This document shows, piece after piece, positions 46,600-59,952 of a DNA stretch of 64,000 bases. The translations under genes and the position numbers were made by a program. Each line of letters starts with the position of its first letter. Positions within the stretch are counted from its first letter, which is position 1. The notes below the pieces were generated by a model. The model was not told the origin of the DNA and ran no database searches. It saw nothing but the letters and a program-made list of their open reading frames with translations. This stretch comes from Carex sylvatica (Eukaryota; Streptophyta; Magnoliopsida; Poales; Cyperaceae), in contig CAXKVR010000203.1 in the NCBI GenBank assembly GCA_964058845.1, positions 1 through 64,000 of the forward strand, read 5' to 3'.

Positions 46600-47030
46600 T
46601 TGGATGGATTATTTTTTTTCCCCTTATTTTAGCAAGGAACGTATTTAACTCATTTCTTTGTTAATGTTATAAATCCAAGTTGAAGTCGAGCTTTTTAATG
46701 ACTAATTTATTTATTTTGGTATTTCACATTTTTCTTGATTTTGTTTACGTAAGCAACGTTAATGGAAAAACAGAAATAATTAATTAATTATCAATGGGCA
46801 TAAGGAGCAGTTAAGAGTATTAATAGATTAAGTAACCAGTACATAGAGTGCTCCAAAAAAATTGAACAAAAGGTGAAAGATCACAATTAATTGAAGTCAA
46901 ACCCCTAAAATATATAAAATGCTATTTCCTGATGTTGAGGTTTATTAGTTGGATCAGGACCATGTCTATTGTAATAAAAATATTGACCACTTGCCCCGAT
47001 ATTATAAAAATATGATACAAGCACTTGGGA
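46600..47030 (+). repeat. Orphan copy of the receptor-kinase promoter region
   Basis: It shares long collinear words with the DNA upstream of both receptor kinases (48380 on and 56390 on): TTTGTTTACGTAAGCAACGTTAATGG-like, GTATTAAT, AATTGAAGTCAAAC, TTCCTGAT with TTGAGGTTTATTAG, and GTCTATTGTAATAAAAATAT with TTGACCACTTGC. It stops before reaching a TATA box or coding sequence. A MULE-like fragment follows it instead. Confidence 0.65.
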
Positions 47031-47046
47031 GATTCTTCTGTACTAA

Positions 47047-47553
47047 TTAATTGGTGCTGGATTGATACCGGTAACTTACCACCCACCGCATGTAGTCAAG
47101 TCTCAAACAAGTACACAAATATTTTTTCTTGCTCATTTTACAATAACGCAAAATCAAATATAATGGATTGTGCATGATTATTGACACAACAAAATTTTTC
47201 AAAGACAAACAATACTTATTAGTTTTGTAAGTTGTATCAAATATGAAAACATCATCATACCGCTCATAGTATTGACGAGCGTTCAAATCTATTCAAAAGA
47301 CATTTACCATCCTATTCTATTCATCAGTTTGGATTTGGTAAATGAAATTTGAATCATGTGCTCTCTTATCAATACAATATTGCAACACAACACTTACCAA
47401 ATTCTTCCTCCTAAGAAAAACTCTATGATTCCAACACTCTCTTTGAGAAATATTTATGCTAGCACCACAAGTAACAATATCCGCCGGCACTCTACCAATA
47501 GGAAGGTTGGTTTTGCTAAACTTTTCTATGATATTCTTTGCCAGAGATGGCAT
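47047..47553 (-). pseudogene. FAR1/MULE transposase-type fragment with in-frame stops
   Basis: One minus-strand frame reads RECWNHRVFLRRKN, then VLQYCIDKRAHDSNFIYQIQ, two stops, then YERYDDVFIFDTTYKTNKYC. The FDTTY-K/R-TNKY block with the first catalytic Asp is the hallmark of the MULE/FAR1 DDE domain, and the preceding FYQIQ(T/L)D segment fits as well. The frame breaks into AT-rich noise after about 25 more residues, and the rest of the transposase is missing. It is a dead remnant of a Mutator-like element or of a FAR1-related (FRS) gene. Confidence 0.75.
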
Positions 47554-47584
47554 CCCCCTTGTTGTATAATAGAATTTGAAAACA

Positions 47585-47830
47585 CTGATTTTGAAAAAAT
47601 CTAAAAAAATAGTAAATTATTTTCAAAAAATAGTAAATTATTTTAAAAAAATATAAAATTTGGTCTCCAAGCACATTTCAATTTGAAAAACACTGATTTT
47701 GAAAACTTCTAAAAAAAATAGTAAATTTTTTTTTTCAAAAAATGTAAAATTTGGTCTTCAAACTTTAAAACTAGAAATATAAGTGCAAATTAAAATTCAC
47801 ACTTTAATTTGTAAAGCATAGTAGCCTTAC
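47585..47830. repeat. Family A foldback remnant, subtype of the 60391 element
   Basis: It carries TTTGGTCTCCAAGCACATTT, AAAAATAGTAAATT repeated three times, CTTTAAAACTAGAAATATAA and GCAAATTAAAATTCACAC, ending in GCATAGTAGCCTTAC. These are the right-arm words of the element at 60391. The left arm appears replaced by repeated fragments. Confidence 0.55.
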
Positions 47831-47889
47831 TCTATGTATAAATATATATATATATAGATGGCAAAGCTAACTCTATATATAAATATATA

Positions 47890-48377
47890 TAAATCGCTAA
47901 CTCAAACAAAATATTTGGTGTGAACGAATTTTCTCATCGGTTGAGTCAACAAAACAGATGGCAAAGCTAAGTTATCTAAGACCTGCCAAATGAGTACTAA
48001 AACAAAATAGATGTTGTTAAGCACCATTGACATCGGTCGAAAAACGCAAGAGATGTTATTGCATGGCTAACACCGTTTGGAAGCAACGCCATCGGTTCAT
48101 AACCTCGACTCAATGACATTACTCTATTAAATGACTTATTTAATGATTGAACAACTATTATTCCCATTTGTTCATCACCTCGAACAAATGGCCTTAGGTG
48201 CTCAACACCGTCCGTCCAATAGTTTGAACAGATGACATAGGCGAACGCTATCGGATCTTAATTAGCCGATAATATAGGTGTATACCTTCACTATAAGGGT
48301 GATGACCATCGGTTTCGGAAACCAATGACACATTGAGGTTTGAACCAACAGTGAAGTGTTTTTTCTGTAGCAGTGAC
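47890..48377. mobile_element. CACTA-type transposon end
   Basis: The right border on the complement reads CACTGCTACAGAAAAAACAC, close to the plant CACTA terminus CACTACTACAGAAAA. Inside are repeated words such as CCATCGGTT, CATCGGT and ACATCGGTCG in both orientations, as in CACTA subterminal arrays. The other end is not visible, so the element is truncated or its left end is diverged. The left limit is approximate. Confidence 0.55.
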
Positions 48378-48379
48378 GT

Positions 48380-48973
48380 ACCCCAGTTGAAGTTCAGCTT
48401 CTAACTCATTTCTTTTGTTTACCTAAGCAATGTTAATGGAAAACAGCTGTACTTAATTAAACAATCAATTTGCATAATAATGAACAGAGTATTAATTGAA
48501 GTCAAATAGCTCAAAATAAAACATAAAATGCAATATCCTGATATTGATGTTTATTGGTGGAATCGGGACCACGTCTATTGTAATAAAAATATTGACAACT
48601 TGCTCCTATATTATTGTTATATCAGTCATTCAAAATCAAAATTGAATAGTTCAGAATCTAGGTAACATAAAAAAACTCAATGGATAACCGTCAGATCAGA
48701 GTGCAGTCAGTAGGTATTGAAAAATAAATGGATGAGAATGCATCTGATTAATCCAGAGATTTGAAGACCCAATCCTCTTTCTTCGTTCTTTGGTATACAG
48801 ATTACTACGAAACCAGCATGACATCATGTTATTAATTTATGTTTTCTTTTGAAAAGTCAAATTTTCAACATAATTAATTCATTTTATCAAACTGTTGCAT
48901 TATAAAAGCAGCCTAACTTCATTCTTGGTGATTTCAAGGGGAGAAAAACATCTGATTGGCACCATTGAGAAGA
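48380..48973 (+). promoter_or_regulatory. Promoter of receptor kinase 1
   Basis: A TATAAAA box lies at 48901-48907, 67 bp before the ATG. The region is collinear with the promoter of the second kinase (56390-57236), including CCAATCCTCTTTC/TTTGTTC and GGAGAAAAACATCTGATTGG in the 5' leader. Conservation of both the TATA box and the leader supports the start codon. Confidence 0.7.
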
Positions 48974-51900
48974 ATGGTTCTGTGGCGCATAATACTTCTG
49001 CTAATATTCGCAGTTACAATTCATCAAGTTCATAGCCAGCTTGATTCTAACGGTATCCTCTTTTTAAGCAGATCTTCTCTCTCTCTCTCTTCTTTACATA
49101 TTTGTGTGTGATATGATTTTGTATGACTTCCTTGGGCCAACTTATTACTTAAAAAATTGTTGAACTCTGCTTATTAGTTTATGTTCTAGTTAGGATATGA
49201 TAACATAATCATTTTGAGTATACATAGAAGGTCAATCTGTTGGTACTTTGTCATGATTAAGCTAGATTGCAAATTTTAATATAAAAAAAGAACTTCTGTT
49301 AACTTTATTACTTTTTACAGGATTTCTGAGCATTGATTGTGGGCTTTCGATAAATTCTAGCTATATTGACAAGAAAACAAAATTAACTTTTGTATCTGAT
49401 GAGCAATTCATCGACACAGGAGTCACATCCCAAATCTCTTCCTCCTACATCACCTTAAGTTGGCCACCTAAAGAAATGGAAACTGTTAGAAGCTTTCCCA
49501 CAGGAATTCGAAACTGCTACACCCTTAGATCTGTGACAGTAGGCTTTAAGTATCTTATAAGGGCAACATTCCATTATGCAAATTATGATAACTTGAATAA
49601 ACCCCCTACTTTTGACATTTATTTGGGAGTCAATTTGTGGGGTACTGTAAAAACATTAAATGATGCTGACACTTTTTATTATCATGAAATTATTGTCTTT
49701 GCTGCCGCCAATTACATACAAGTTTGTCTGGTTAATAAAAATCTCGGCGATCCTTTTATCTCTTCGTTACACTTGAGGCAACTGAATTCGAAAACTTATG
49801 GATTTGCAAACGCAACCCAATCTTTGATTTCGGTTGATAGGAAAGATTTAGGAGGAAGCAAAGATATTTCATTCTTAGGGTCAGTGTACAAAGACCTATC
49901 TCTTACTTGAATCTTTTCAATTTGTACAATTTATCTAATCATTTTGTGAAGAACTACTTGTTTACTTTAGATTAAAATACTATATCTATTGCCTATATTT
50001 TATGGCAACTTATATTATTGCAATGTACAAAAGTTTCAATTTGTCAATTAATTGGAGCATTGACTAATTTAAATAAGCATATATATACTTATCCCTGTTT
50101 TTTCCTTCCTCCGTTCCTTGATTTGCACCACAAATAGGTACCCTCAAGATAAGTATGATCGGTGGTGGTTGACAGAGACTTTGAAGGGAACAACAGATAT
50201 CTCAACAAACTCCACCTTAGTACCTGATGACGACTTTGAGCCGCCGTCTGTTGTGATGCAGACTGCTGCCACCACTTCAAGTACCCTAACACCCCTTAAC
50301 CTTAATTGGACAGTCGGCAACAAGGCCACTACATATTATTGGATTCTTCATTTCTATGAGATCCAGCCCTCATTGACTGGTCGAAGGGCATTTGACATAT
50401 TTATCAATGGAGAGACGCCATTCAATGAACCAATCATCTTGCAGACTTCGAACTGGAGAACGATCTGGTGGTATGGTTATACTAATTATAACATCTCACT
50501 CATTGCTACTTCAAATTCGACTCTTCCGCCTCTATTGAATGCATATGAACTGTATAACATTGCACCCGTGGGGGTCACTACGTACGGTGCAGATGGTAAT
50601 TTTCTTGATGATATCTTCAAAAGCTACTCATAAAAATTTAGTCTTATTACATTTATAAAAAAATAGATTTTTCAAGGTAGCTATGCTGTTTTTACTCGCA
50701 GTCACTGCCATTAATAGTATCAAGCTGGATCATCAGATAAAAAAAGGGTGGAGTGGCGATCCTTGTCTTCCAAAAGAGTTCATATGGACTGGTGTCAGCT
50801 GCGCCTCCAATTTATCCAACATAATAAGGATAACATCCTTGTCAGTTCTTTCCCCTCTTTTTTCTCCCCCCAATTTTCATAATAAAAGACTTAAGTATCA
50901 ATTATATTGTTTTTTCATATTTTGTTTTGTATTAACGATAAGCTAAGATAATTAGGTCTAACTACTGAACAATTTTTTTTTTTACAGAAAATTATCATCT
51001 AGTGGATTGACCGGCCCATTGAGTTCTTACTTTGGAAATCTTAGTGCTCTTGTGTCATTGTAAGTTCCTTCAACCTAAGATCCAACATTCCCCATTTTTT
51101 GTCTAACCATGGAACATAATTATTTTATTTAATGGATTTGATTTGAAAGTGTATGAACTATTATACAAACTTAAGATTAGATGCACTAAAATTGCTTAAA
51201 GGTGAAATTTGGACTAAAGGGTTTGGTTTCAAATGCTAATGTTACAAGTCATTTCAGTAAATTTTTTTTTTGTCAAATAAACTTATATAAAAATAGTAAA
51301 ACTCCCTATGAATTTTACTCATCGGTAGTCATCCGGTTGATTCTGGTCAAATTTGGCCAATCCAGATGGGGAATAGCTGATTAATTCTGGTTTAACTTGT
51401 CTAATACAGTTTGGGATTGGCATAGCTTTTCAACCAAGTTATTGTGGAAGGACATGTTTTAAGTACACTTGTATTTCTTTTGTGTTGTGGGAAATGTTTA
51501 CTTTGTCAACAGCTGGCTCACATATTGATTATAGCTTCAGTTTAATGACTTTATCGCATCTTTTTCTTTTTTTTTTAAATGTCACTGTCTCAAGGGGCCA
51601 TTGACAATTTCCTTGATAAATAAGATTATATACATAGATAATTACATCACAACTAATTTTAATCTAATTACAACTCATTTTATATCCTATGTATACAAGA
51701 TAAACACATTTCTTCACTAACTACCACTTCTTACTTTTTCAGGGATTTATCTAGCAATGACTTGTCTGGATCTCTTCCTACTAATCTAGAGCAATTAACA
51801 GCTCTTACACACCTGTATGCAATGCAAAAGTATCCTCAATATTCGGTTTCTGTTCTGACTAAAAGCATTTCATAATTATTTTGTTAATTTTTCAGTGACA

Positions 51901-54900
51901 TAAGGGGAAATAGCAAGATTTCGACCACCCTTCCTCTTGGGCTTCAGAAAAAACTAGAAAATGGAAGTCTAACATATATGTAGGCTTTTTTGCTTCTGCG
52001 AAGATTTTCAAAAAAGAAAAGAAAAAAAAAGACCTATGATTTACTGCATCATTTTTTATATTGATATAAATACAAATAATATAGATACGTACATATAATT
52101 AAGTAGATACAAATAAATGTAAGTGCTCATATAACTGGCATGATTCAACTCTAATATTTATTTGACGAAAAAACAAACAAAAAACATATCCCAACAACTA
52201 AGAGAGAAGAGTTGCCAACTAGTCATGCATTGTATATTGCTGGTTGTGAGAGAGAAGTTTGCATGTTAACTTTCCTTTTAAAAAAAAAGGGTTTCTTTGA
52301 TGACTCAAGTAAGTAAACATCTTAATTACTTTTTAATGCCATTGACATTTAATTCTTTAATGTATTGGATATGTTAGGTTTGGAGATATAAATCCTACTT
52401 CATCTCGTTCTTCAAAGAAGACTATTATAATTATAATACCAATCCTGTTGCTGGTTATAATTGTGGTTGTCATTGCAACTGTCTGTTGTTTGAGGAAAAA
52501 AAGTAAGTTCTGTTTCATTACATCTTTTCCCCGTTCTTGATTAACAATAGCACTCCTATCATTTTTGTATAATTACAGATGTATGTGTGATTAATCTGCG
52601 CATATTATTAAGCCACTAATTTCCTCCTAGCATTTTTAATGTGAAAATGGCAAACTGCTTACAATAAAAAACAGTTCATACATACATCTTTATAAATAAA
52701 GTGTCCGTACGTAAATGTACATCTCAAAATTTTATATACAGATAAACCATCAATGGTCACCGCAGCAAATGATCATGCCATAAATTACGAAAATATCCCA
52801 CAAGAAGGCAACCCCAACATAAATTATGCTGGAAGTGCTGCCGCAATTTCAAATCAACCTAAAGCAGAAGCACAAGGTATTCCGAACATTGATAATCGTC
52901 AGTTCGGTTACAATGATATCAAGAGAATCACAAATGATTTCAAGAATAATATTGGCACTGGCGGATTTGGAAGTGTGTATTCGGGCCACCTGGAAAATGG
53001 ACTCCATGTTGCCATTAAGGTGCTCTCTCAATCATCTACACAGGGGGTTAAGGAGTTCATGGCTGAGGTAATCACAACATAAAATATTTATACGTACGGC
53101 TATATATATCACACAATTATTTATAGATTTTAGCTTCTGAATAGTCTCTCATGGTAATAATTAATATATTTTTAGGCCGAAAATTTGACAAGAGTTCATC
53201 ACAAAAACTTGGTCTCGCTAAGGGGTTATTGCACTGATAAAAGTTGCATGGCGCTTGTGTATGAGTACATGCAGGGAGGAAATCTACATGCTAAGCTTAA
53301 AGGTGATTATAATCAATATTGCTCTTGTGTCTTTTTCTCAAAGTAGTAGGTATAAAGTGCCATGTATTATGGAGTATAATGTTTTAAAGTCATCAATTGC
53401 AGACAATGAAATGCCTCTTTCTTGGAAACAACGACTTCGAATAGCATATGAATCTGCACTAGGTTCGTTATGCCAGCACCTCTTATAATTTGTACTAATT
53501 TCTAATAAGCTATTCTCATAATGTTGATCCATTCATTTTTAAAATGTATCAGACAAAAGAGTTTATTTAGTGCATTGAATAACAATTTAACGACATATAC
53601 TCATGAGTAACAAGTAGTGTAATTCTACTTAAGCAACATTTGCTTTCTTTATTACTAAAAAGTTATCCCAATTCTTATCGTAGAACAAATGGATAGTATG
53701 GCTAACTACTGAGAAAATCTTGAGTTTACTGAAATATTGCATAGTAACTAATTAATACAAATGAAACAAATGAAATGAAGGATTGGAGTACTTGCACAAG
53801 GCCTGTAATCCACCCCTTATCCATAGAGATGTCAAGACCAGCAACATTCTCTTAAATTCGAATCTCGAGGCAAAGATTGCTGATTTTGGGCTCTCCAGGG
53901 CTTTTGACAGTGATGCAACAACTCATGTTTCAACGAGAATAGTAGGCACTCCTGGTTATCTAGATCCCGAGTAAGACCTTTTTCGCTATGAAATTCCATC
54001 TTTTCTAATTAGTTTTCTCAACATCACTAATTATTTGACAACTATCACAAATGACATCGAAACTGCAAAATATATAAAAAAAATGTGATCTATGCTTAAA
54101 TTGGCAAATTATAAAATAAGACGTTTGAATTTTAGAGATGGAGCAAATGTATTAAAAGAACAACCATTAAATTAGTTTTGAAATTGTCTCTATTTTGATG
54201 GAATGTTAGTGTGATTAATTGAAGATAACATATGTACAATCTTGTGCTGCGGTACATTTTGATTTTTTTTTTTATTGGTTGTCATAGTTACAAGATTAAG
54301 ATATTAACCAAATTTTGTTCATGCTGGAAATCTTGCATGCACATGCGTGCGGTACTTCACGATGCACTGATCAGCTAGTATCTTGGATCTAAGAAAATCA
54401 ATGAGATATCTACATATGAAAATCTTGTAGAAACTAGAAACTGATTTCATTAAATGGTTCCACTCTTCTCACACATAGTAAATAACTATGGCATGCATTT
54501 TCAGATACTATTTATCAAACCAGATAAGCGCCAAGAGTGACGTGTTTAGTTTTGGAGTCGTTATGCTAGAAATCATCACGGGCCGCACCCCTATTATTAA
54601 AGAAGGAGGTAACTTGGTACAATGGGTGCATCAAAAACTATCCGGCGGAGATATTGAAAGCATAGTGGACAATACAATGCAAGACAAGTATGACATAAAC
54701 TCAGTCTGGAAGGTTACGGAACTAGCATGTCGGTGTACTGAACCCACCTCATCTCAGAGGCCTACAATGAGTGAAGTAGTTGCTGAGCTAAAGGAAAGCA
54801 TGGATTTCGAAATGTCGATAGAGGAAATTCCTAAAAAAAGCACAACAAACTTAGTAATAAGTGACGTAAGTCAGGACAGTACTACTTTTGAGATGACTTA

Positions 54901-54940
54901 TATGAGTGGCAAGCCAAATATAGGACCCAGTGTGAGGTAA
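48974..54940 (+). CDS. Malectin-like LRR receptor-like Ser/Thr kinase, complete (13 exons, 908 aa)
   Basis: It is a plasma-membrane receptor kinase of the LRR-I (malectin-like) subfamily. Exons: 48974-49052, 49321-49879, 50138-50595, 50702-50840, 50988-51059, 51743-51814, 51896-51979, 52378-52502, 52742-53067, 53176-53302, 53403-53462, 53781-53970, 54505-54940. All junctions keep frame. Order: signal peptide 1-21, malectin-like domain about 28-365 (IDCGLS, YDRWW), the GWSGDPC and WTGVSC cap, three LRRs each on a phase-2 exon ([18 protein letters not shown]), membrane span about 503-526, kinase from about 596. P-loop G601-T-G-G-F-G, ATP lysine K622 in AIK, RD-type catalytic loop H715-R-D717-V-K-T-S-N, D735-F-G. 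All key residues are present, so it should be active. Ligand unknown; relatives act in immunity, senescence and symbiosis. A tandem paralogue follows at 57237. Confidence 0.93.
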
Positions 54941-56389
54941 TTTTGCTTGCCACTAAATTTTATCGGTTGAGTGTTCTGCCATATGAGGGAGCCACTTGCT
55001 GGAAATTGAAAACAATGATTTGTTTCTTTTATATATATAACATTATATATGATTAATTGCATTTGAATTTGGCATTGTACTGTATAACTTTTGAGATTAG
55101 ATTTGCTTTAGTATATTTTTTCTTCAGTCAGAATTGTAAAGTGCTATTTTCAATCATAAGCAATGTTTTATATGATTTTATTGTGTTTTAATTCCGATGA
55201 TTCTTTTTCAAAATATAGTAACACTTCTTCAAAAGAGATATCTTCTACAATTAATTTAATTAACTATCACTCTTCTTACCAATTACTTCTCTTAATCCTT
55301 AACAGTACTAATCAAATTACTAGTAGTAATTCATATATTATCAAATTACTATAAATAGATGAGTTATCATTTGTAATATGTATGAGAGTTGGAAATTATT
55401 AATATAGTATGAAAATTTCTGCTACCCTTCTTCTCCTTATTATTTCACTCTTTCACTAAATATAAAATATAAAACAAAATAACAAAAGGCCATGAATAGA
55501 CCAACATATAGAATATTTTTGTACGATTTTTTTTCCTGAGCCGCAACCCACTTGTATAATCTTGATTATTAATCTATCGTGCCTAAAATTTAAATTTCCT
55601 AGCAGATTCATATTGCCTTAATAAACATTTTCTTTACCACATTATTTCTTTAATATTACATTGAAGGTAAACAAATTTTCTGCAATCTTCTATCTTGTTC
55701 GCCACTCTTAATTGTTCTGATATTATGTGACTCACGTCAATGTGTCATGGTTTATGTTCTGACAAATTGAAAACATTTACTCGATCTAGTTAAAATTTTT
55801 CTAATATCAACAAGTTTCACAAATAGGAGAATGCAAATCAAATGACCGGCCCTTCATTTTTCTTGAACCGAGACGCTGAGGGTAAGACCTGAAAGTGAGT
55901 ACATCCTGGAATGAAGTGTGGATAGAAGTGGAGACTAAGTTGGAGGCTATGGCTGAGAAAGATTGCGGGCTTGTAGCAAGCGAAGGGGGAGGGGCAACAT
56001 CGATTTTGGAGGGGTGAGAGAGGAATGACGTCGGGGTCGGGATCGATGCGCGAGTGGGTAAGAAGCATAACAAAGAGAGGCAAGGAGATGAGAGTAGAGG
56101 CGAAGTGATACTTTGATCCAGCCCTCAGATCTGTACGGATCTTGACACTAATCCGAGGATCTAGATTATGGCCTATTTTTGGAGCATCAATTGTCGGAGT
56201 AGTGGAACCCTCTTATATAAAATGCAGCACATCTTTTTTTTTATAATATTTAGTTTGTTTGGGTTGGGTCCATAAATGGATATTGGAATATTGCATGGGC
56301 TGGGCCTACGTAAGCCAAGCATCAGTTGCGCATCATATGTGAAAAGAAGGCCTCGGTCAGTTTCAGAAACATTTAATAAATTAGTACAA
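54941..56389. other. Spacer between the two receptor kinases
   Basis: The first part is the AT-rich 3' flank of kinase 1. A GC-richer block at 55807-56110 is listed separately. The remainder shows no gene. Confidence 0.5.
55807..56110 (-). other. GC-rich coding-like block, possible gene fragment
   Basis: On the minus strand two overlapping open frames of 81-88 codons cross a sequence with much higher GC than its surroundings: a CT-rich leader near 56110, an ATG, then Pro/Ser-rich translation such as RASIPTPTSFLSHPSK. The mix of leader-like and coding-like composition suggests the first exon of a gene or a captured fragment. No family is recognised and there is no visible continuation. Confidence 0.3.
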
Positions 56390-57236
56390 TAACCAAGTTA
56401 TCTTTTTCCTTATTTTAGCAAAGAAAGGGATTATTTATTTTTATTTTTATAAACTAATGTTTTAGACTAATTAATTAATGTACTTATTTTGGTATATATG
56501 TCACACTTTTTTTTTTATTTTGTTTTACCAAAGCAATATCAATGGAAAACAGTTATAATTCAACAAACAATATTGTGCATAGCAAGTAGCAGCTAAGAGT
56601 ATCCATATAATAAGTAACCAGCACATAAAATAAGTAACAAAGACAATAAATTAAAGTCAAACACCTCCAATAAAAATATAAAATGATATTTCCTGGTATT
56701 AAGATTTTATTAGTGTTATCAGGTCTCCACGTCTATTGTTATAAAAGTGCTGACAACTTTCTCCAATATAATATTGCATATCAATCTTTATCAATCAAAA
56801 TTGAATAGGTCAGACACCAGGTAACATAAAGAAGATCACATGCAATGGATTTTTCTTTGCTAAATTTCTTCACCAGTACAAAAAAAGTACAAAAGGTTCT
56901 AGATTGATAACCATCAGATAAGAACAATCATCAGGTATTGTAAAATAAACGGATGAGAATTAATATATGCATCTGACAGTTTGAGAGATTTGAAGATCCA
57001 ATCCTCTTTGTTCTTTCTTTGATATTAAGATTACTACGTGACAAGCATGACACATATTAATTATTAATTAAATATTGTTTTCTTTTTGTGAAGTCAAATT
57101 TTCATTTTGTTAATATGAGGAAATTATCAAACATTACTTTATTTTAATAATGCTGTTGTGCTATAAAATTAAGCAGCCTTCATTCAAGGTGATTTCAAGA
57201 GGAGAAAAACATCTGATTGGTCTCTTCTTCAGAAGA
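56390..57236 (+). promoter_or_regulatory. Promoter of receptor kinase 2
   Basis: A TATAAAA box at 57162-57168 lies 69 bp before the ATG at 57237, almost the same distance as in kinase 1. The upstream 700 bp are collinear with 48380-48973 and partly with the orphan copy at 46600, with many small indels. Confidence 0.7.
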
Positions 57237-59562
57237 ATGGTTTGGTGCCGCTCAATTCTTCTGCTAATATTCGCAATTATCGTTCGAGTTCAGAGCCAGG
57301 TTGAACCTAAAGGTACTTTCCTGTTATGCAAGTGTTGTGCTACAATCTGCTCTCTCTTAATTATTAACATCTATGTGTTTGTGATATGAATTTGTTTGAA
57401 GTTCTTGGGCTCATTAAAAACTAGAAAATTGTTAAACTACTCTTCTTGTTTTATATTCTAATAAGGACAAGTTTAAGTAATCATTCTGATTATATACAAA
57501 ACATGATTATTTACGGTGATTATTATTAATACCCTAAAAAAAAGTTTTAATAAATCTGCCCCCAACTTTGTTTTTTTTTTTTCGAAACTGCCTCAATTGC
57601 CCGAAGCACGGGCGGTCCACTATTCTATTTGACCGTTTGGGGCAGGAGCAGTGCACTAAGAACCTTATCGCCCCTCTGCTGCGCGGTCCACTATTTTTTT
57701 TTTAGGTCTCAGTATTTTTATTTAAATAATTAGTTTTCTTGTTTTGGGTGTATGCCAAAAAATAAGACATTTTGATATATTTATGAGTGATGTTGTAATT
57801 TTTTATAACTTTGATTTGATTTGTCAGTTGGATATCACAAGTCTAAAAACAACACTAATTAAGGACTTGGTCTTGATTCTTAATAATTTATTTTATTCAT
57901 ATACACAAGAAAATATGGTTAGATTGTCTCAATGATGTCAACTTTTTTTTTTTAGAGAATAATTGGAGAGCAGAATAATTGAATTGTTTGATTATTGTCA
58001 ACATTTACCATTTGCTTGAATAAACAAACGCACACAATAAATATTAAATGCATTTTAAAATAATTATATGGATAATTCTTGAATAATCTCTTAGGTTTTT
58101 GACTAAACAAAATACCGATCGTTATATGTCTACCGTTAATAGAAAATTTAAACTGAATTTTTGAGGCACTAAACGACTTTTTTTACAATTCTGATGCTTC
58201 GAATGCAAGGGAATTCCCCCAGAGGATTCCTCCCAAAGTAAAATCCGGATTCGTCTCGTCCCCTCCTTTCTGAAAAGTGGTTATACACGCAAATTTGACT
58301 TTCCTAGCCAAAGTTATTACTGTTTAAAGTTTTTTTAAAAGCCAAAATTTGAAAATTCATAACTAATTGTAAAAAATCCAAATAAATTAAAATTTGTGTC
58401 AATTCTGTGTATTTTTGAATGCTCTACATTGTGGTATAATCAATTTTGCAGCTTGGTCTCTGTATCAGTCAAAACTTGCTGATTTACCAGTAGAGGTCAA
58501 ATTTGATGTTTTTTGTGCATTGCCCTATACCAGTGGCCACGGGTGGTCCTTAATTAGTATTATATTTAGACTTGTGATATCCAACTGAAAAATTAAATTA
58601 AAGTTATAAAGAGTTACGACATCACTCATAAATATATCAAATGTCTTTTTTTAGCATATATACATCAAAAATAAGAAAACTAATTATTTAAATAAAAATA
58701 CTAAAACCTAAAAAAAAATAGTGGACCGCCCATGCCCCGGGCAATTGGGGCAGTTTTGAAAAAACACCCAAAGTTGGGAGCAGATTTGTAAAAACTTTTT
58801 TTTAGAGTATTAATAAATATCACCGGATTATTTAAGGCAAAAAAACAATCATTACAGATATATAAATGCAATAATTAATCATTTTATATTAGAGCAGGAA
58901 ATATAAATCATATATGTGTCCAAATAAATACATACATATATACATATATACATATACACACACATATATATATACAAACACACACACACACACACATATA
59001 TATACACATATATACATATATATACACACATACATATATATACACCTATGTTGCATGGATACGGGTACGGGTATCGTATCGGATATGATACGAATATGGC
59101 GATACGGTAATTTTCAAAAATCAAGGATACAATACGTCTATTATATATATATAGAGGGGGGATCCACTTACAACAACTTGAAAGTTACAACATCTTACAA
59201 CATCGTTTTTATTTTATTTTCAAAGTCTAAATCGTCGATCCAAACCGTTAGATATTCAATCTATATTAAAACGTTCTTGGAGACCAAATTTTATATTTTT
59301 TGGAATTTTTTTGTTATTTATTAAGATGGGTACAAAATTGATGTATTTATTAAAATTCTGCACCATTAAAAAACAGTGATTTTGTACCCATCTTAATAAA
59401 TAGCAAAAAAATTCCAAAAAATATAAAATTTGGTCTCCAAGCACGTTTTAATATAGATTGAATATCTAACAGTTTGGATCGACGATTTAGACTTTGAAAA
59501 TAAAAAAAAATGATGTTGTAAGATGTTGTAACTTTCAAGTTGTTGTAAGTGGATCCCCCCTC

Positions 59563-59594
<32 letters not shown>

Positions 59595-59952
59595 TTATTA
59601 TAATTTAATTTAACATTTCTAGTATATAACTTAAATGGAGAAAAATTCAAGATAATCGAAGTATATATTAAATACTATAGCAACTAGCTTCAGACAAGAA
59701 AAATAAGTGTATAAGATAATTAGGATTCGCCACGTAAGCTGATAAGCTAGCTGGTGTATCTGATATGTATCAGAGCCATATCGGTCGTGTATCCGTGTCT
59801 GACCCGTATAAGATACAGGTACGGAACCTATATAGGAGTATCGGAATAACATAGACACACACACACATATATGTATATATATATACACATATAAATATAC
59901 TAATTAATCATTTTATATTAGAGCAGGAAATATAAATCATATATGTGTCCAA

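Noticed and set aside
50683..50946. Separate ORF over kinase 1 exon 4
   Set aside because: It is exon 4 read on through both flanking introns; splice signals and the paralogue fix the real exon as 50702-50840.
54488..54504. In-frame ATG upstream of kinase 1 exon 13 as an independent gene start
   Set aside because: The sequence before 54505 is intron. The acceptor CAG and frame continuity with exon 12 show it is the last exon.
58879..59324. Open frames on both strands over 58879-59324
   Set aside because: They translate microsatellites (Tyr-Ile and Cys-Val repeats).
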